From NCBI RefSeq assembly GCF_000384295.1, contig NZ_KB913037.1, positions 7,131,533 to 7,195,532 on the forward strand: a stretch of DNA of 64,000 nucleotides. Direction: 5' to 3'. Source of the DNA: Amycolatopsis balhimycina FH 1894 (lineage in GTDB: Bacteria > Actinomycetota > Actinomycetes > Mycobacteriales > Pseudonocardiaceae). The notes under the pieces were generated by a model. The model was given only the letters and a program-made list of their open reading frames with translations, did no database searches and had not been told where the DNA came from. A program made the translations under genes and the position numbers. Positions 34,494-42,444 of this stretch are shown piece after piece; within the stretch, counting starts at the first letter, position 1, and each line of letters starts with the position of its first letter.

Positions 34494-34509
34494 TTCACAA
34501 ACTTGTGAA
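34494..34509. promoter_or_regulatory. perfect palindrome in the gtrA-like/DUF5709 divergent promoter
   Basis: TTCACAA (34494-34500) and TTGTGAA (34503-34509) are perfect 7-bp arms separated by AC. It begins 20 nt upstream of the GtrA-family start and 114 nt before the DUF5709 start. Its size and symmetry suit a dimeric repressor operator. Confidence 0.45.
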
Positions 34510-34622
34510 TGTGTTAAATCGGTTGAAGAAATGTGATTCCCGCGACACCGTGGGGTTTCGGTGCCCCGACCCCGCGGGTAGCTCACCGGGGATGACACTT
34601 CCGACGCGCCAGGAGACAGCCC

Positions 34623-35033
34623 GTGAGTGACCGAGACTCGGCCGAATCGCAAAGCCTGAGCCCCAGCGAGGCGCTGGACGAGGACGACCTGCGCGTGGAT
34701 CCGCTGGAAGAGGGCATCGAGCCGCCCGAGCACTGGAGTGCCGCGAACCGGTTCGGCACCACACCCAGCGAGGTCCGCGAAGGCGAGCCGCTCCGGCAGC
34801 GCCTGGCCGAAGAGGAGCCCGACACCGAGCCGGAGCCGGTGCCGGAACGCCCGCTCGCGGCGACGCCGGCGGCCGAGCTCGACGAGACGATCGAGGACGC
34901 GCCGCCGGATTTCGAGCAGGTAGTCCCGGACGACGACGTGCCGCACCGGCACGCGGACCCGGATCCGGGCGAGCGGGCGGACTACGCCGGCGGATCGGTG
35001 GCCGACGCCATTCGCGCGGCCCGGCGCGGCTGA
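34623..35033 (+). CDS. DUF5709-type acidic protein
   Basis: A 136-residue, strongly acidic, low-complexity protein. The block LDEDDLRVDPLEEGIEPPEHWSAANRFGTT, described here by its ends LDEDDL and NRFGTT, is the DUF5709 signature, and ADYAGGSVADAIRAARR is its usual C-terminus. It is soluble, without Cys or membrane segments, and probably partly disordered. GTG start after AGGAGACAGCCC. The family is actinobacterial and uncharacterised. Confidence 0.85.
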   Translation: MSDRDSAESQSLSPSEALDEDDLRVDPLEEGIEPPEHWSAANRFGTTPSEVREGEPLRQRLAEEEPDTEPEPVPERPLAATPAAELDETIEDAPPDFEQVVPDDDVPHRHADPDPGERADYAGGSVADAIRAARRG

Positions 35034-35110
35034 TCCGCTCACACTGCGCGTCCGTTCGGGCGCCCCTAGCGTGGGGCGTGCATCGGACCGCGACGAAGGG
35101 AAGGCCGTAG

Positions 35111-35404
35111 ATGCTGACCGTGACCGAAGCCGCCGCCGAGGCGATCACCGCACTGACCAGCCAGGGGGAAGGGGACGCCGGGCTCCGCCTGGCCGTCCAG
35201 AACGCCGACGGCGAAAGCGCCCAGCTGGCGCTGTCGGTCGCCCCCGAACCGGCGGAGGGTGACAGCGTGCTGGGTGCCGAGGAAGGGCCGAAGGTGTTCC
35301 TCGAACCCCAGGCGGCGGCGCTGCTCGACGACAAGGTGCTCGACGTCCAAGAGGACGAAGCCGGCGGAGTCGCCTTCGCCGTGCTGCCGCAGCACACGAG
35401 CTGA
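35111..35404 (+). CDS. HesB/IscA-fold protein lacking cluster cysteines
   Basis: A 97-residue protein beginning MLTVTEAAAEAITALTSQGE, with the beta-rich GLRLAVQNADGESAQLALSV, FLEPQAAALLDDKVLDVQED and GVAFAVLP segments in the order of the A-type iron-sulfur carrier fold. It contains no cysteine at all, so it cannot bind a cluster in the way IscA does. It stands alone after the DUF5709 gene. Any role in iron-sulfur assembly is doubtful. Confidence 0.75.
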   Translation: MLTVTEAAAEAITALTSQGEGDAGLRLAVQNADGESAQLALSVAPEPAEGDSVLGAEEGPKVFLEPQAAALLDDKVLDVQEDEAGGVAFAVLPQHTS

Positions 35405-35475
35405 CCGCGGCGGACGGGCCTTTCGCTCCTCGGGGGGTGGAAGGTCCGTTCGCTCGCGGGACCGGGCGGCCGCGC

Positions 35476-35528
35476 GTCGTGAAAGACTCGTTCACCTCGT
35501 CCGACGACAGGAACGAGTCGTTCACGAC
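35476..35528. repeat. 53-nt palindromic element (family 2), copy D; likely terminator
   Basis: Arms 35476-35493 and 35511-35528 pair at 17 of 18 positions with a 17-nt loop. In reverse orientation it aligns with the element at 2065-2117 over its whole length. On the minus strand its bases 5-7 (35524-35522) are the TGA stop of the glycerate kinase gene. It lies between convergent genes. Confidence 0.75.
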
Positions 35529-36661
35529 CTTCGAGGCCGCTGGCGGGACCGCCATTCCCGGACGAGTTCCGCGGCCCGCGCCCGCAGCAGTTCCGCCGCG
35601 TGGGCCCGCGCGTGGTCGAGTGAGGGCGCGTGGTCGATCAACGCGCTGCTCCCCACCACGCCGAGCCGGGCCAACCCGGCTTCGCCGAGCTGGATCCGGC
35701 CCGCCAAAGCCAGCAGCGGGATCCCGCGGAGCCGCGCCCGGTCCGCGATCCCGGCCGGGGCCTTGCCGTTCAGGCTCTGCTCGTCCAGCGATCCCTCGCC
35801 GGTGATGACGAGGTCGGCGCCCGCCAAGGCCGCGTCGACCCCGGTCAGCCCGGCGATGAGGTCGAACCCGGATTCGACCGTCGCGCCGAGGGCGATCGCG
35901 GCGGCCGCGACCCCGCCGCCGGCTCCGGCGCCCGGCACCCGGCTGACGTCCGGTGCTCCGCCCACCTGCAACGCGTGCGCCCACCGGCCCAGTGCTTCGT
36001 CGAGCAACGCCACCTCGGAAGGCCCCGCGCCCTTCTGCGGCCCGAACACCGCCGCCGCCCCCGAAGGGCCCAGCAGCGGGTTCGTGACGTCGGTCGCGAC
36101 GGCGACGGGCACGCCGTCCAGCCGGTCCCGCACCGGCGTCAGCTCGGCCGAAGCGACCCGCGTGAGCGTGCCGCCGCCGAGCCCTACCGGCGCGCCGAAC
36201 GCGTCCAGGACACCCCCGCCGAGCGCGCCCAGCATCCCGGCGCCGCCATCGGTGCTGGCGGTGCCGCCGACCGTCAGGACAAGACGGTTCGCGCCGTGGA
36301 TCAGCGCGTCCGAGAGCAGTTCGCCGACACCCCAGGTGTGCGCGGCCAGTGCCGTCGCGGGGCTCGGCTCGACGAATTCGATGCCGCACGCGCGCGCTGA
36401 TTCGATGTACGCGGTGCCGTCCAGCACGGCGTACCGCGCGGTGACCGCTTCCTCGAGCGGGCCGCGGACCGTCAGCCGGACGATCCGGGCGCCCGCGGCT
36501 TCCAGCACGTCCAACGTGCCTTCGCCGCCGTCGGCGACCGGGCAGGTGACGATTTCCGCGTCCGGCAAGGCATCCCGCACGCCGAGCGCGATCGCCTCCG
36601 CGGCCTCGACCGCGGTGAGACTGCCCTTGAACTTGTCGGGCGCGATGACGACACGGGTCAC
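35522..36661 (-). CDS. glycerate kinase (GarK/GlxK family)
   Basis: A 379-residue kinase of the GarK/GlxK type. The start VIAPDKFKGSLTAVEAAEAI, then CPVADGGEGTLDVLEAAG, GGTASTDGGAGMLGALGG and VITGEGSLDEQSLNGKAP are all family hallmarks. It phosphorylates D-glycerate, usually to 2-phosphoglycerate. GTG 36661 overlaps the stop of the upstream hydroxyacid dehydrogenase gene by 4 nt, so the two enzymes work together: glyoxylate or hydroxypyruvate reduced to glycerate and then fed to glycolysis. Confidence 0.93.
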   Translation of the reverse strand: MTRVVIAPDKFKGSLTAVEAAEAIALGVRDALPDAEIVTCPVADGGEGTLDVLEAAGARIVRLTVRGPLEEAVTARYAVLDGTAYIESARACGIEFVEPSPATALAAHTWGVGELLSDALIHGANRLVLTVGGTASTDGGAGMLGALGGGVLDAFGAPVGLGGGTLTRVASAELTPVRDRLDGVPVAVATDVTNPLLGPSGAAAVFGPQKGAGPSEVALLDEALGRWAHALQVGGAPDVSRVPGAGAGGGVAAAAIALGATVESGFDLIAGLTGVDAALAGADLVITGEGSLDEQSLNGKAPAGIADRARLRGIPLLALAGRIQLGEAGLARLGVVGSSALIDHAPSLDHARAHAAELLRARAAELVREWRSRQRPRRS

Positions 36662-37602
36662 GGCTTCACCTCCGTCAGCGGGGGACGCCCGGCGAGCACC
36701 GCCACGACGTTGCGGGCGGCCAGCACGGCCATCGCGGTGCGGGTCTCGACCGTCGCGGACCCGAGGTGCGGGCTGAGCACGACGTCGTCGCGGGCGAGCA
36801 GGCGCGGTTCGACCTCGGGTTCCTTTTCGAACACGTCGAGTGCGGCACCGGCGATCTCCCCGGCTTCGAGCGCGTCGGCCAGCGCGGCTTCGTCGACGAC
36901 CGGGCCGCGTGTCGTGTTCACCAGGTAGGCGCCGGGTTTCATGGCCCGCAACGCGGCGGCGTCGACGAGGTGCCGCGTCTCGGGCGTCAGCGGGCAGTGC
37001 AGCGAAACGACGTCCGCCCGGGCCAGCAGCTCCTCGAACGACACGAACTCCGCGCCGGTGTCCTGTTTCGACCGTCCTGTGTAGACGATCGACATGCCGA
37101 ACGCTTCGGCCCGTTTCGCCATCGCCCGCCCGATCTGCCCGAACCCGACGATGCCGAGCGTCTTGCCCTGCAGCCCGGCACCGAGCAGGAAGCCCAGGTG
37201 GAACGACCACGGCGTGCGCGAGCGCAGCAGCCGTTCCCCTTCGCCGAGGCGCCGCGTGACGGCGAGCAGCAGGCCGAAGGCCAGGTCGGCGGTGGCGTCG
37301 GTGAGGACGCCCGGCGTGTTCGTGACGACGATCCCGCGTCCGGCGAGGGCCGGGACGTCGACGTTGTCGTACCCGACCGCGACGTTCGCGACGACCTTGA
37401 GCCCCGGGCCGGCGGCGTCGGCCAGCGCGCCGTCGAGCCGGTCGTGCAGCATGCCGACCACGGCGTCCGCACCGGCCACGAACTCGTGCAGTTCCGCGCG
37501 CGTCAACGGGCGGTCGGCGGGCGACACTTCGACATCGCCCACCTCCGCGAGCAGCTTCACCGCGTCGTCGGGAATCCAGCGGGTCACCACGATCTTGGCC
37601 AC
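36658..37602 (-). CDS. D-2-hydroxyacid dehydrogenase, probable glyoxylate/hydroxypyruvate reductase
   Basis: A 314-residue NAD(P)-dependent dehydrogenase. The dinucleotide fold has GFGQIGRAMAKRA (GxGxxG at 153-158), and the Arg after beta-B (YTGRSK) suggests NADPH. Catalytic residues are Arg232 (NTTRGPVVDE), Glu261 (EKEPEVEP) and His279 (LSPHLGSAT). NVAVGYDNVDV is the usual substrate-loop sequence of glyoxylate reductases. It is first of a two-gene operon with glycerate kinase. Hydroxypyruvate is the likely second substrate. Confidence 0.92.
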   Translation of the reverse strand: MAKIVVTRWIPDDAVKLLAEVGDVEVSPADRPLTRAELHEFVAGADAVVGMLHDRLDGALADAAGPGLKVVANVAVGYDNVDVPALAGRGIVVTNTPGVLTDATADLAFGLLLAVTRRLGEGERLLRSRTPWSFHLGFLLGAGLQGKTLGIVGFGQIGRAMAKRAEAFGMSIVYTGRSKQDTGAEFVSFEELLARADVVSLHCPLTPETRHLVDAAALRAMKPGAYLVNTTRGPVVDEAALADALEAGEIAGAALDVFEKEPEVEPRLLARDDVVLSPHLGSATVETRTAMAVLAARNVVAVLAGRPPLTEVKP

Positions 37603-37632
37603 TCCGACAGCCTAGGTCACGGCACCGACAAT

Positions 37633-39726
37633 TCAGCCCACTCGCGTCAGCCGCACCACCGCGCTCGCGTACCCGCTGCCCGGGAAGTCCACGGTGAGGC
37701 CGTGGCTCATCAGCACCGCGCCGTCGTGCACGACGCCGTCCTGGTCGCGGTACCGGCCCGCCGGCTCGAGGCCCTGCAGGCGCGGCGGCGTGAACGGGCG
37801 CGCGAACTCCGTGGGCCGCCGCCAGAAGAAGACGACGGCTTCGCCGTCCAGCACGTACTGCACCGCGGTCAGCGCCGAAACCGCCGGATCCGCCAGCCGG
37901 TACAACGCGCCGTGCTGCACCACGGGCCGGATCTCCTTGTACAGCGCCACCAGCGCCGCCGCCTCGGCGAGTTCCCCGGCGCTCCAGCGCGGCAGGTCGC
38001 CGCCCAGGCCGAGCACCCCGGCCATCGCCACGTGGAAGCGGAAGCCCAGCGGCGTCTCCCGGCGCGTGGCGGGGTTCGGGCTGTCGGTCACCCAGGCCGA
38101 CATCGTGCCCGCCGGGTAGAACTGGCCGTAGCCGTGCTGGATGGAGATCCGGTCGGCGGCGTCGGTGTTGTCGGACGCCCAGATCTCGTCGGTGCGCGCG
38201 AGGATGCCGAGGTCGGTGCGCCCGCCGCCGCCCGCACAGCCCTGGATCCGCAGGTTCGGATGGTCCGCCCGCAGCCGGTCGAGGATCCGGTACACCGCGT
38301 GCACGTGGTCGACCCACAACCGCGACGCCTCGGAACCCGCCGCGGGCCAGCCCGCCTCGGTGAACGCGCGGTTCATGTCCCACTTGAGGTAGTCGACGCC
38401 GTGGTCGCCGATCAGCCGGTCGAGCCACTTGTGCGCCCAGTCCGCGACGTCGGGCCGCGCGAAGTTCAGCACGAGCTGGTTCCGCAGCGTCGTCCGCTCG
38501 CGGTTCGCCATGTGCAGCACCCAGTCGGGGTGCGCGCGGTAGAGGTCGCTGTCGGGGTTGACCATTTCGGGTTCGACCCACAGCCCGAACCGCATGCCGT
38601 GCGCGTGGACGGCGTCGGCCAGCGGCCGCAGCCCGGCCGGGAAGCGCTGTTCGTTGGGGGTCCAGTCGCCGAGCCCGGCGGCGTCGCCGGTGCGGGCGCC
38701 GAACCAGCCGTCGTCCATGACGAACAGCTCGGCGCCCAGTTCCGCGGCCGCCGCCGCGAGTTCGGTCTCGGTCCGCTCGTCGACGTCCCAGCCGGTCGCT
38801 TCCCAGGAGTTGTAGACGATCGGCCGCAGCTCGCCGGGATGCGGCTGGACGAACTCCCGGACGTAGGCGTGCCAGCGCCGGCTGGTGCCGCCGAAGCCGT
38901 CGGCCGCGTAGAGCCCGGCGAACACCGGCGTCTCCCACGTCTCACCGGGCCGCAGCCGCCAGCCGACGTGCTCGTGCCCGAACCCGCCGGTCCACGTGAC
39001 GCGGCCGGTGTGGGTGTGCTCGACGGTGATCCGCCAGCTGCCGCTCCAGGCCAGCGCGGTGGACCACACCTCGCCCGCGGTTTCCGTCGCGTCGCCCGCG
39101 TCGAGCATCACCCAGGGGTTGACTTGGTGACTGGAGGTGCCGCGGCGGCTGGTGAGCGTGGTCTCGCCGACCGGGAGCGGTTCGCGCAGCACGCCGTACT
39201 CGGCACTCCACGCGCCGGACGTCCGGCTCAGCCGCGCGCTGTCGCGCCGGGGGAGCGTCCACGCCGCCGAATCCGTGCGGAGCAGGGAAACCGGGACTTC
39301 GCCGGTGTTGCGCAGGGTCGTCCGGCGTTCGACGACGTCGCCGCGGACGCGGTAGTGCAGCGAGAGTTCGAGGGGGTAGTGCCGGTCCGTGAGCCGGACG
39401 ACGAGCGCGTCGTCTTCGACCGTGAAGTCCTCGTAATGCCACTCCAGCGCCGACGTCCCGTCCTCGTACCGCACGGCCAATGCCGCGGCGCCGAAGAACG
39501 CGCCGCCCTCGGCCGGCAGTTCCTGCCGCTCGTCGCCGGGTTCGTCGAAGCTGCTGTCGGCCGGGTTGCGGCGCGCGGCGACCTGCGTGGCCTGGGCCAG
39601 GGTCAGCGGCGGGCCCCAGTGCACGTGCCGCGGGCGGTCGTCGGCGTCCAGCCGGAAGGCGTACGAGCTCTCGGGGGTGCGCAGCAGCCAGAGCCGGTGT
39701 TCGGGGTCGTGATCCACGAGCGACAT
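37633..39726 (-). CDS. alpha-galactosidase, GH36
   Basis: A 697-residue GH36 enzyme with an N-terminal beta-sandwich (1-290), a catalytic barrel (300-620) and a C-terminal beta domain. The nucleophile is Asp450 in DYLKWDMNR. The acid/base lies in WASDNTDAADR (519-522). VYNSWEATGWDV, LFVMDDGWFGAR and GLWVEPEMVNPDSDL are other family blocks. There is no signal peptide, so it acts in the cytoplasm on imported melibiose- or raffinose-type sugars. It is divergent from a ROK repressor gene, the probable regulator. No sugar transporter gene is adjacent. Confidence 0.94.
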   Translation of the reverse strand: MSLVDHDPEHRLWLLRTPESSYAFRLDADDRPRHVHWGPPLTLAQATQVAARRNPADSSFDEPGDERQELPAEGGAFFGAAALAVRYEDGTSALEWHYEDFTVEDDALVVRLTDRHYPLELSLHYRVRGDVVERRTTLRNTGEVPVSLLRTDSAAWTLPRRDSARLSRTSGAWSAEYGVLREPLPVGETTLTSRRGTSSHQVNPWVMLDAGDATETAGEVWSTALAWSGSWRITVEHTHTGRVTWTGGFGHEHVGWRLRPGETWETPVFAGLYAADGFGGTSRRWHAYVREFVQPHPGELRPIVYNSWEATGWDVDERTETELAAAAAELGAELFVMDDGWFGARTGDAAGLGDWTPNEQRFPAGLRPLADAVHAHGMRFGLWVEPEMVNPDSDLYRAHPDWVLHMANRERTTLRNQLVLNFARPDVADWAHKWLDRLIGDHGVDYLKWDMNRAFTEAGWPAAGSEASRLWVDHVHAVYRILDRLRADHPNLRIQGCAGGGGRTDLGILARTDEIWASDNTDAADRISIQHGYGQFYPAGTMSAWVTDSPNPATRRETPLGFRFHVAMAGVLGLGGDLPRWSAGELAEAAALVALYKEIRPVVQHGALYRLADPAVSALTAVQYVLDGEAVVFFWRRPTEFARPFTPPRLQGLEPAGRYRDQDGVVHDGAVLMSHGLTVDFPGSGYASAVVRLTRVG

Positions 39727-39765
39727 GCCCGTGAGCGTAGAGACCGGCGCGCGAAAAATAAATTC

Positions 39766-39795
39766 TTGACGAAGTTAATTAATGACCCCTACCCT
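39766..39795 (+). promoter_or_regulatory. promoter with TTAATTAA palindrome, ROK gene / alpha-galactosidase divergent region
   Basis: TTGACG (39766-39771) and TACCCT (39790-39795) make a -35/-10 pair with 18-bp spacing. The 8-bp palindrome TTAATTAA (39775-39782) lies within the spacer, in an AT-rich patch unusual for this genome. The predicted transcription start falls at about 39802-39803, on the ATG itself. NagC/ROK regulators favour AT-rich operators of this kind, so autoregulation is likely. Confidence 0.5.
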
Positions 39796-39802
39796 TCGGG
39801 CC

Positions 39803-40975
39803 ATGCGTCGCAGTGCACCGGCAAGGGCACCGATCACCAGCCCGGCGGCAGCGACCGTGTTCACCACGGTCCTGACCGAAGGCCCGGTCTCCCGCGTCGA
39901 CGTCGCCCGCCGCACCGGGCTTTCCTCGGCCGCGGTCACCAAGGCCGCCCGGCCGTTCATCGAAGCCGGCTACCTCGAAGAACTCGCTTCCGGCGGCCGG
40001 ACCGCCCCCGGCGCCGGCCGTCCCGCGAATCCCCTGGCCATCCGCCCGGACCGCGAGTACTTCGCCGGCGTCAAGATCACCGGCGACGACCTGATCGGCG
40101 TGGTCACCGACCTGCGCGCCGACGTCCGCGCCAGTGCCCGCCACGCGCTGACCGGCCATGACGTCGATCACGTCGTGCGGGCGCTGGCCGATCTGGTCGG
40201 TGAGCTCCTGGACGCCGGCAACCTCCGCGAGCGTGCTCACTGCCTCGGCGTCGCGGTGTCCGGCGACGTCGACCGCGCTTCGGGGGTGGTCCGGTACTCG
40301 CCGTTCCTCGGCTGGCGAGACGTTCCGCTGGCCGAACTGCTCGACGACGCCACCGGCCTGACGACGACGTTGGAGAACGACGTCAAGGCCCTCGCCGTCG
40401 CCGAGCAGTGGTTCGGCGAAGGCGTCGGCGCGTCGTCGTTCGCGCTGGTCACGGTGGGGACGGGCATCGGCAGCGCGCTCGTGGTGAACGGCGCGCTGGT
40501 CCGCGGCGCCCACGGCGTCGCGGGCGAGATCGGGCACGTCCCGGTTCTTGACGGCGGGCCGTCGTGCCACTGCGGCGGGCGAGGCTGCGTCGAGGCGATC
40601 GCGTCCACCGAAGCGATCCTGACGCGTGCCCGGCTCGTCACCGGCGAAGCCTCACTGTCCATGGACGATGCCGTCACCCGCGCTCGTGGTGGTGACGAGC
40701 CGCTGCGGGAGGTCTTCGCCGCCGCGGGCCACGCGATCGGCCTGGGGCTGGCCGCGCTGGTCAACCTGTTCGGCCCGGAGCGCGTGGTGGTCTCCGGCGA
40801 AGGTGTCGCCACCTACGACCTGTTCGAGGAGCGGATCCGCCGGACCTTCGCGGCCCAGGCGTTCGGGAGCGCCGCCCGGTGCGGCCTGGTCATCCGGCCG
40901 CTGCCGTTCGAGGAGTGGGCGCGGGGTGCCGCCGCGGTCGCCGTCCAGAGCCTGTTCGTGTCCGGCAGCGGCTGA
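39803..40975 (+). CDS. ROK-family transcriptional regulator
   Basis: A 390-residue protein with an N-terminal winged helix (GPVSRVDVARRTGLSSAAVTKA, about residues 27-49) and a ROK sugar-kinase-like domain. GTGIGSALVVNGALVRGAHG is the phosphate/sugar loop. The zinc motif CHCGGRGCVE follows GEIGHVPV. It should repress genes in response to a sugar, most likely the divergent alpha-galactosidase. I chose ATG 39803 over 39782, because 39782 overlaps the operator and the promoter predicts a leaderless transcript starting at 39803. Confidence 0.9.
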   Translation: MRRSAPARAPITSPAAATVFTTVLTEGPVSRVDVARRTGLSSAAVTKAARPFIEAGYLEELASGGRTAPGAGRPANPLAIRPDREYFAGVKITGDDLIGVVTDLRADVRASARHALTGHDVDHVVRALADLVGELLDAGNLRERAHCLGVAVSGDVDRASGVVRYSPFLGWRDVPLAELLDDATGLTTTLENDVKALAVAEQWFGEGVGASSFALVTVGTGIGSALVVNGALVRGAHGVAGEIGHVPVLDGGPSCHCGGRGCVEAIASTEAILTRARLVTGEASLSMDDAVTRARGGDEPLREVFAAAGHAIGLGLAALVNLFGPERVVVSGEGVATYDLFEERIRRTFAAQAFGSAARCGLVIRPLPFEEWARGAAAVAVQSLFVSGSG

Positions 40976-41014
40976 TCGTCCTGTCTCGGTCCGGTCGCGC
41001 CGTAAGGTCGCCGC

Positions 41015-41473
41015 ATGACGCGCTTCGAGGTCATCACCGGCATGGCGGCGCTTCCGCGGCGAGTCTTCGACCTCTCCCTGGAGGTCGAAGTGCACACCGC
41101 TTCGATGGCCGGATCCGGTGAGCGCGTCATCGGCGGTGTCACCTCCGGGCGGATGCGGCTCGGCGACACCGTCACCTGGGAGGCCACGCACTTCGGGGTG
41201 CGCTGGCGGATGACCTCCCGCATCAGCGCCTGCGAGCCGCCTGGTTACTTCGTCGACGAGCAGGTCACGGGGCCGTTCGCACGCTGGCACCACGCCCACC
41301 ACTTCGAGCCGGACGGCAACGGCGGCACGGTCATGCGTGACGTCATCGACTTCGCCGCTCCGTTCGGTCCGCTCGGGACGATCGCCGAGCGGACCGTGCT
41401 CGGCTGGTACCTGCCCCGGCTCATCCGGCTCCGCAACGATCACCTCCGAAGAGCCGCCGAGACAGCCTGCTGA
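41015..41473 (+). CDS. SRPBCC-superfamily ligand-binding protein
   Basis: A 152-residue START-like/SRPBCC domain. FEVITGMAALPRRVFDLSLE opens the fold. RMTSRISACEPPGYFVDEQV, WHHAHHFEPDGNGGTVMRDV and FGPLGTIAERTVLGWYLP follow the order seen in coenzyme Q-binding/SulA-like members of this superfamily. It is soluble and single-domain. The ligand is unknown. ATG 41015 begins a stand-alone gene 39 nt after the ROK stop; a strong hairpin follows it. Confidence 0.85.
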   Translation: MTRFEVITGMAALPRRVFDLSLEVEVHTASMAGSGERVIGGVTSGRMRLGDTVTWEATHFGVRWRMTSRISACEPPGYFVDEQVTGPFARWHHAHHFEPDGNGGTVMRDVIDFAAPFGPLGTIAERTVLGWYLPRLIRLRNDHLRRAAETAC

Positions 41474-41482
41474 GCCTTCCTC

Positions 41483-41524
41483 GAAGGGGACTTTTCCGTG
41501 CGAACGGCGGGAAAAGTCCCCTTC
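41483..41524. terminator. rho-independent-type hairpin
   Basis: GAAGGGGACTTTTCC (41483-41497) and GGAAAAGTCCCCTTC (41510-41524) are perfect 15-bp arms with a 12-nt loop. It lies 9 nt after the stop of the SRPBCC gene and ahead of the pca operon promoter region. Confidence 0.8.
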
Positions 41525-41586
41525 TTCCTGCGCTCGTCATCCATTGGGTGGAAGACGTCTGGTCGGCGCCCCGGCGACCATGCTAT

Positions 41587-41601
41587 GTTCGGTTTCAGAA
41601 C
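41587..41601. promoter_or_regulatory. inverted repeat overlapping candidate -10 of the pca operon
   Basis: GTTC (41587-41590) and GAAC (41598-41601) flank 7 nt. They overlap TATGTT (41584-41589), a plausible -10. The pca operon ends with an IclR-type regulator gene, and IclR proteins often bind such repeats, so this is a candidate PcaR site. Confidence 0.35.
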
Positions 41602-41634
41602 GAGTGTGCGTGATGCGAACAATCGGAGGGCGTG

Positions 41635-42444
41635 ATGGCGGAGCTGCTGTCGCTGGAGGAGGCCGTGGCCCGGCTGGTGCGCGATGGGGACACCGTCGCG
41701 CTCGAGGGCTTCACGCACCTCATCCCGGTCGCGGCCGGGCAGGAGATCATCCGGCAACGCCGCCGGGATCTCACGCTCGTGCGGATGACCCCGGACATCG
41801 TCTACGACCAGCTGATCGGCGCGGGCTGCGCCCGCAAGCTGATCTTCTCGTGGGGCGGCAACCCCGGTGTCGGGTCGTTGCACCGGTTCCGCGACGCGGT
41901 CCAGCACGACTGGCCGGTGCCGCTGGAGATCGAGGAACACAGCCACGCGGGCATGGCCAACCGGTACGTCGCCGGCGCGTCCGGCCTGCCCTTCGCGGTG
42001 CTGCGCGGCTACACGGGCACCGATCTCCCGGCGCAGACCGACACGATCAAACCGATCACCTGCCCGTTCACCGGCGAACGGCTCACCGCGGTGCCGGCGC
42101 TGAACCCGGACGTCACGATCGTCCACGCGCAGCGCGCGGACCGCGGCGGCAACGTCCAGATGTGGGGCATCACCGGCGTCCAGAAGGAAGCGGTGCTGGC
42201 CGCGAAGCGGTCTTTGGTGACGGTCGAAGAAGTCGTCGACGAGCTGGAACCCCGCCCGGGCGCGGTCGTGCTCCCGGCCTGGGTGGTCACGGCGGTGGCC
42301 GAGGTCCCGGGCGGCGCGAAGCCGTCGTACGCGGCCGGTTACTACGAGCGTGACAACGCGGCCTACCAGGCGTGGGACGAGGTGGGCCGCGACCGCGACG
42401 AGTTCACGAAGTGGCTGAACGACCTGACCGGGGTGAAGGCATGA
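41635..42444 (+). CDS. pcaI: 3-oxoadipate CoA-transferase subunit A
   Basis: A 269-residue class I CoA-transferase alpha subunit. GDTVALEGFTHLIPVAAGQE, RMTPDIVYDQLIGAGCARKL and FSWGGNPGVGSLHRFRDA are typical of actinobacterial PcaI/glutaconate-type A subunits. With subunit B it moves CoA from succinyl-CoA to 3-oxoadipate. GGAGGGC upstream suits ATG 41635; a GTG one codon earlier is possible. It is first in the pca operon, and pcaJ overlaps its stop by 4 nt. Confidence 0.92.
   Translation: MAELLSLEEAVARLVRDGDTVALEGFTHLIPVAAGQEIIRQRRRDLTLVRMTPDIVYDQLIGAGCARKLIFSWGGNPGVGSLHRFRDAVQHDWPVPLEIEEHSHAGMANRYVAGASGLPFAVLRGYTGTDLPAQTDTIKPITCPFTGERLTAVPALNPDVTIVHAQRADRGGNVQMWGITGVQKEAVLAAKRSLVTVEEVVDELEPRPGAVVLPAWVVTAVAEVPGGAKPSYAAGYYERDNAAYQAWDEVGRDRDEFTKWLNDLTGVKA

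Noticed and set aside
37603..40161. 1131-codon plus-strand open frame (36766-40161) across the dehydrogenase and galactosidase genes
   Set aside because: The minus-strand genes beneath it have full catalytic motifs. The plus-strand product has none and ends inside the ROK gene.
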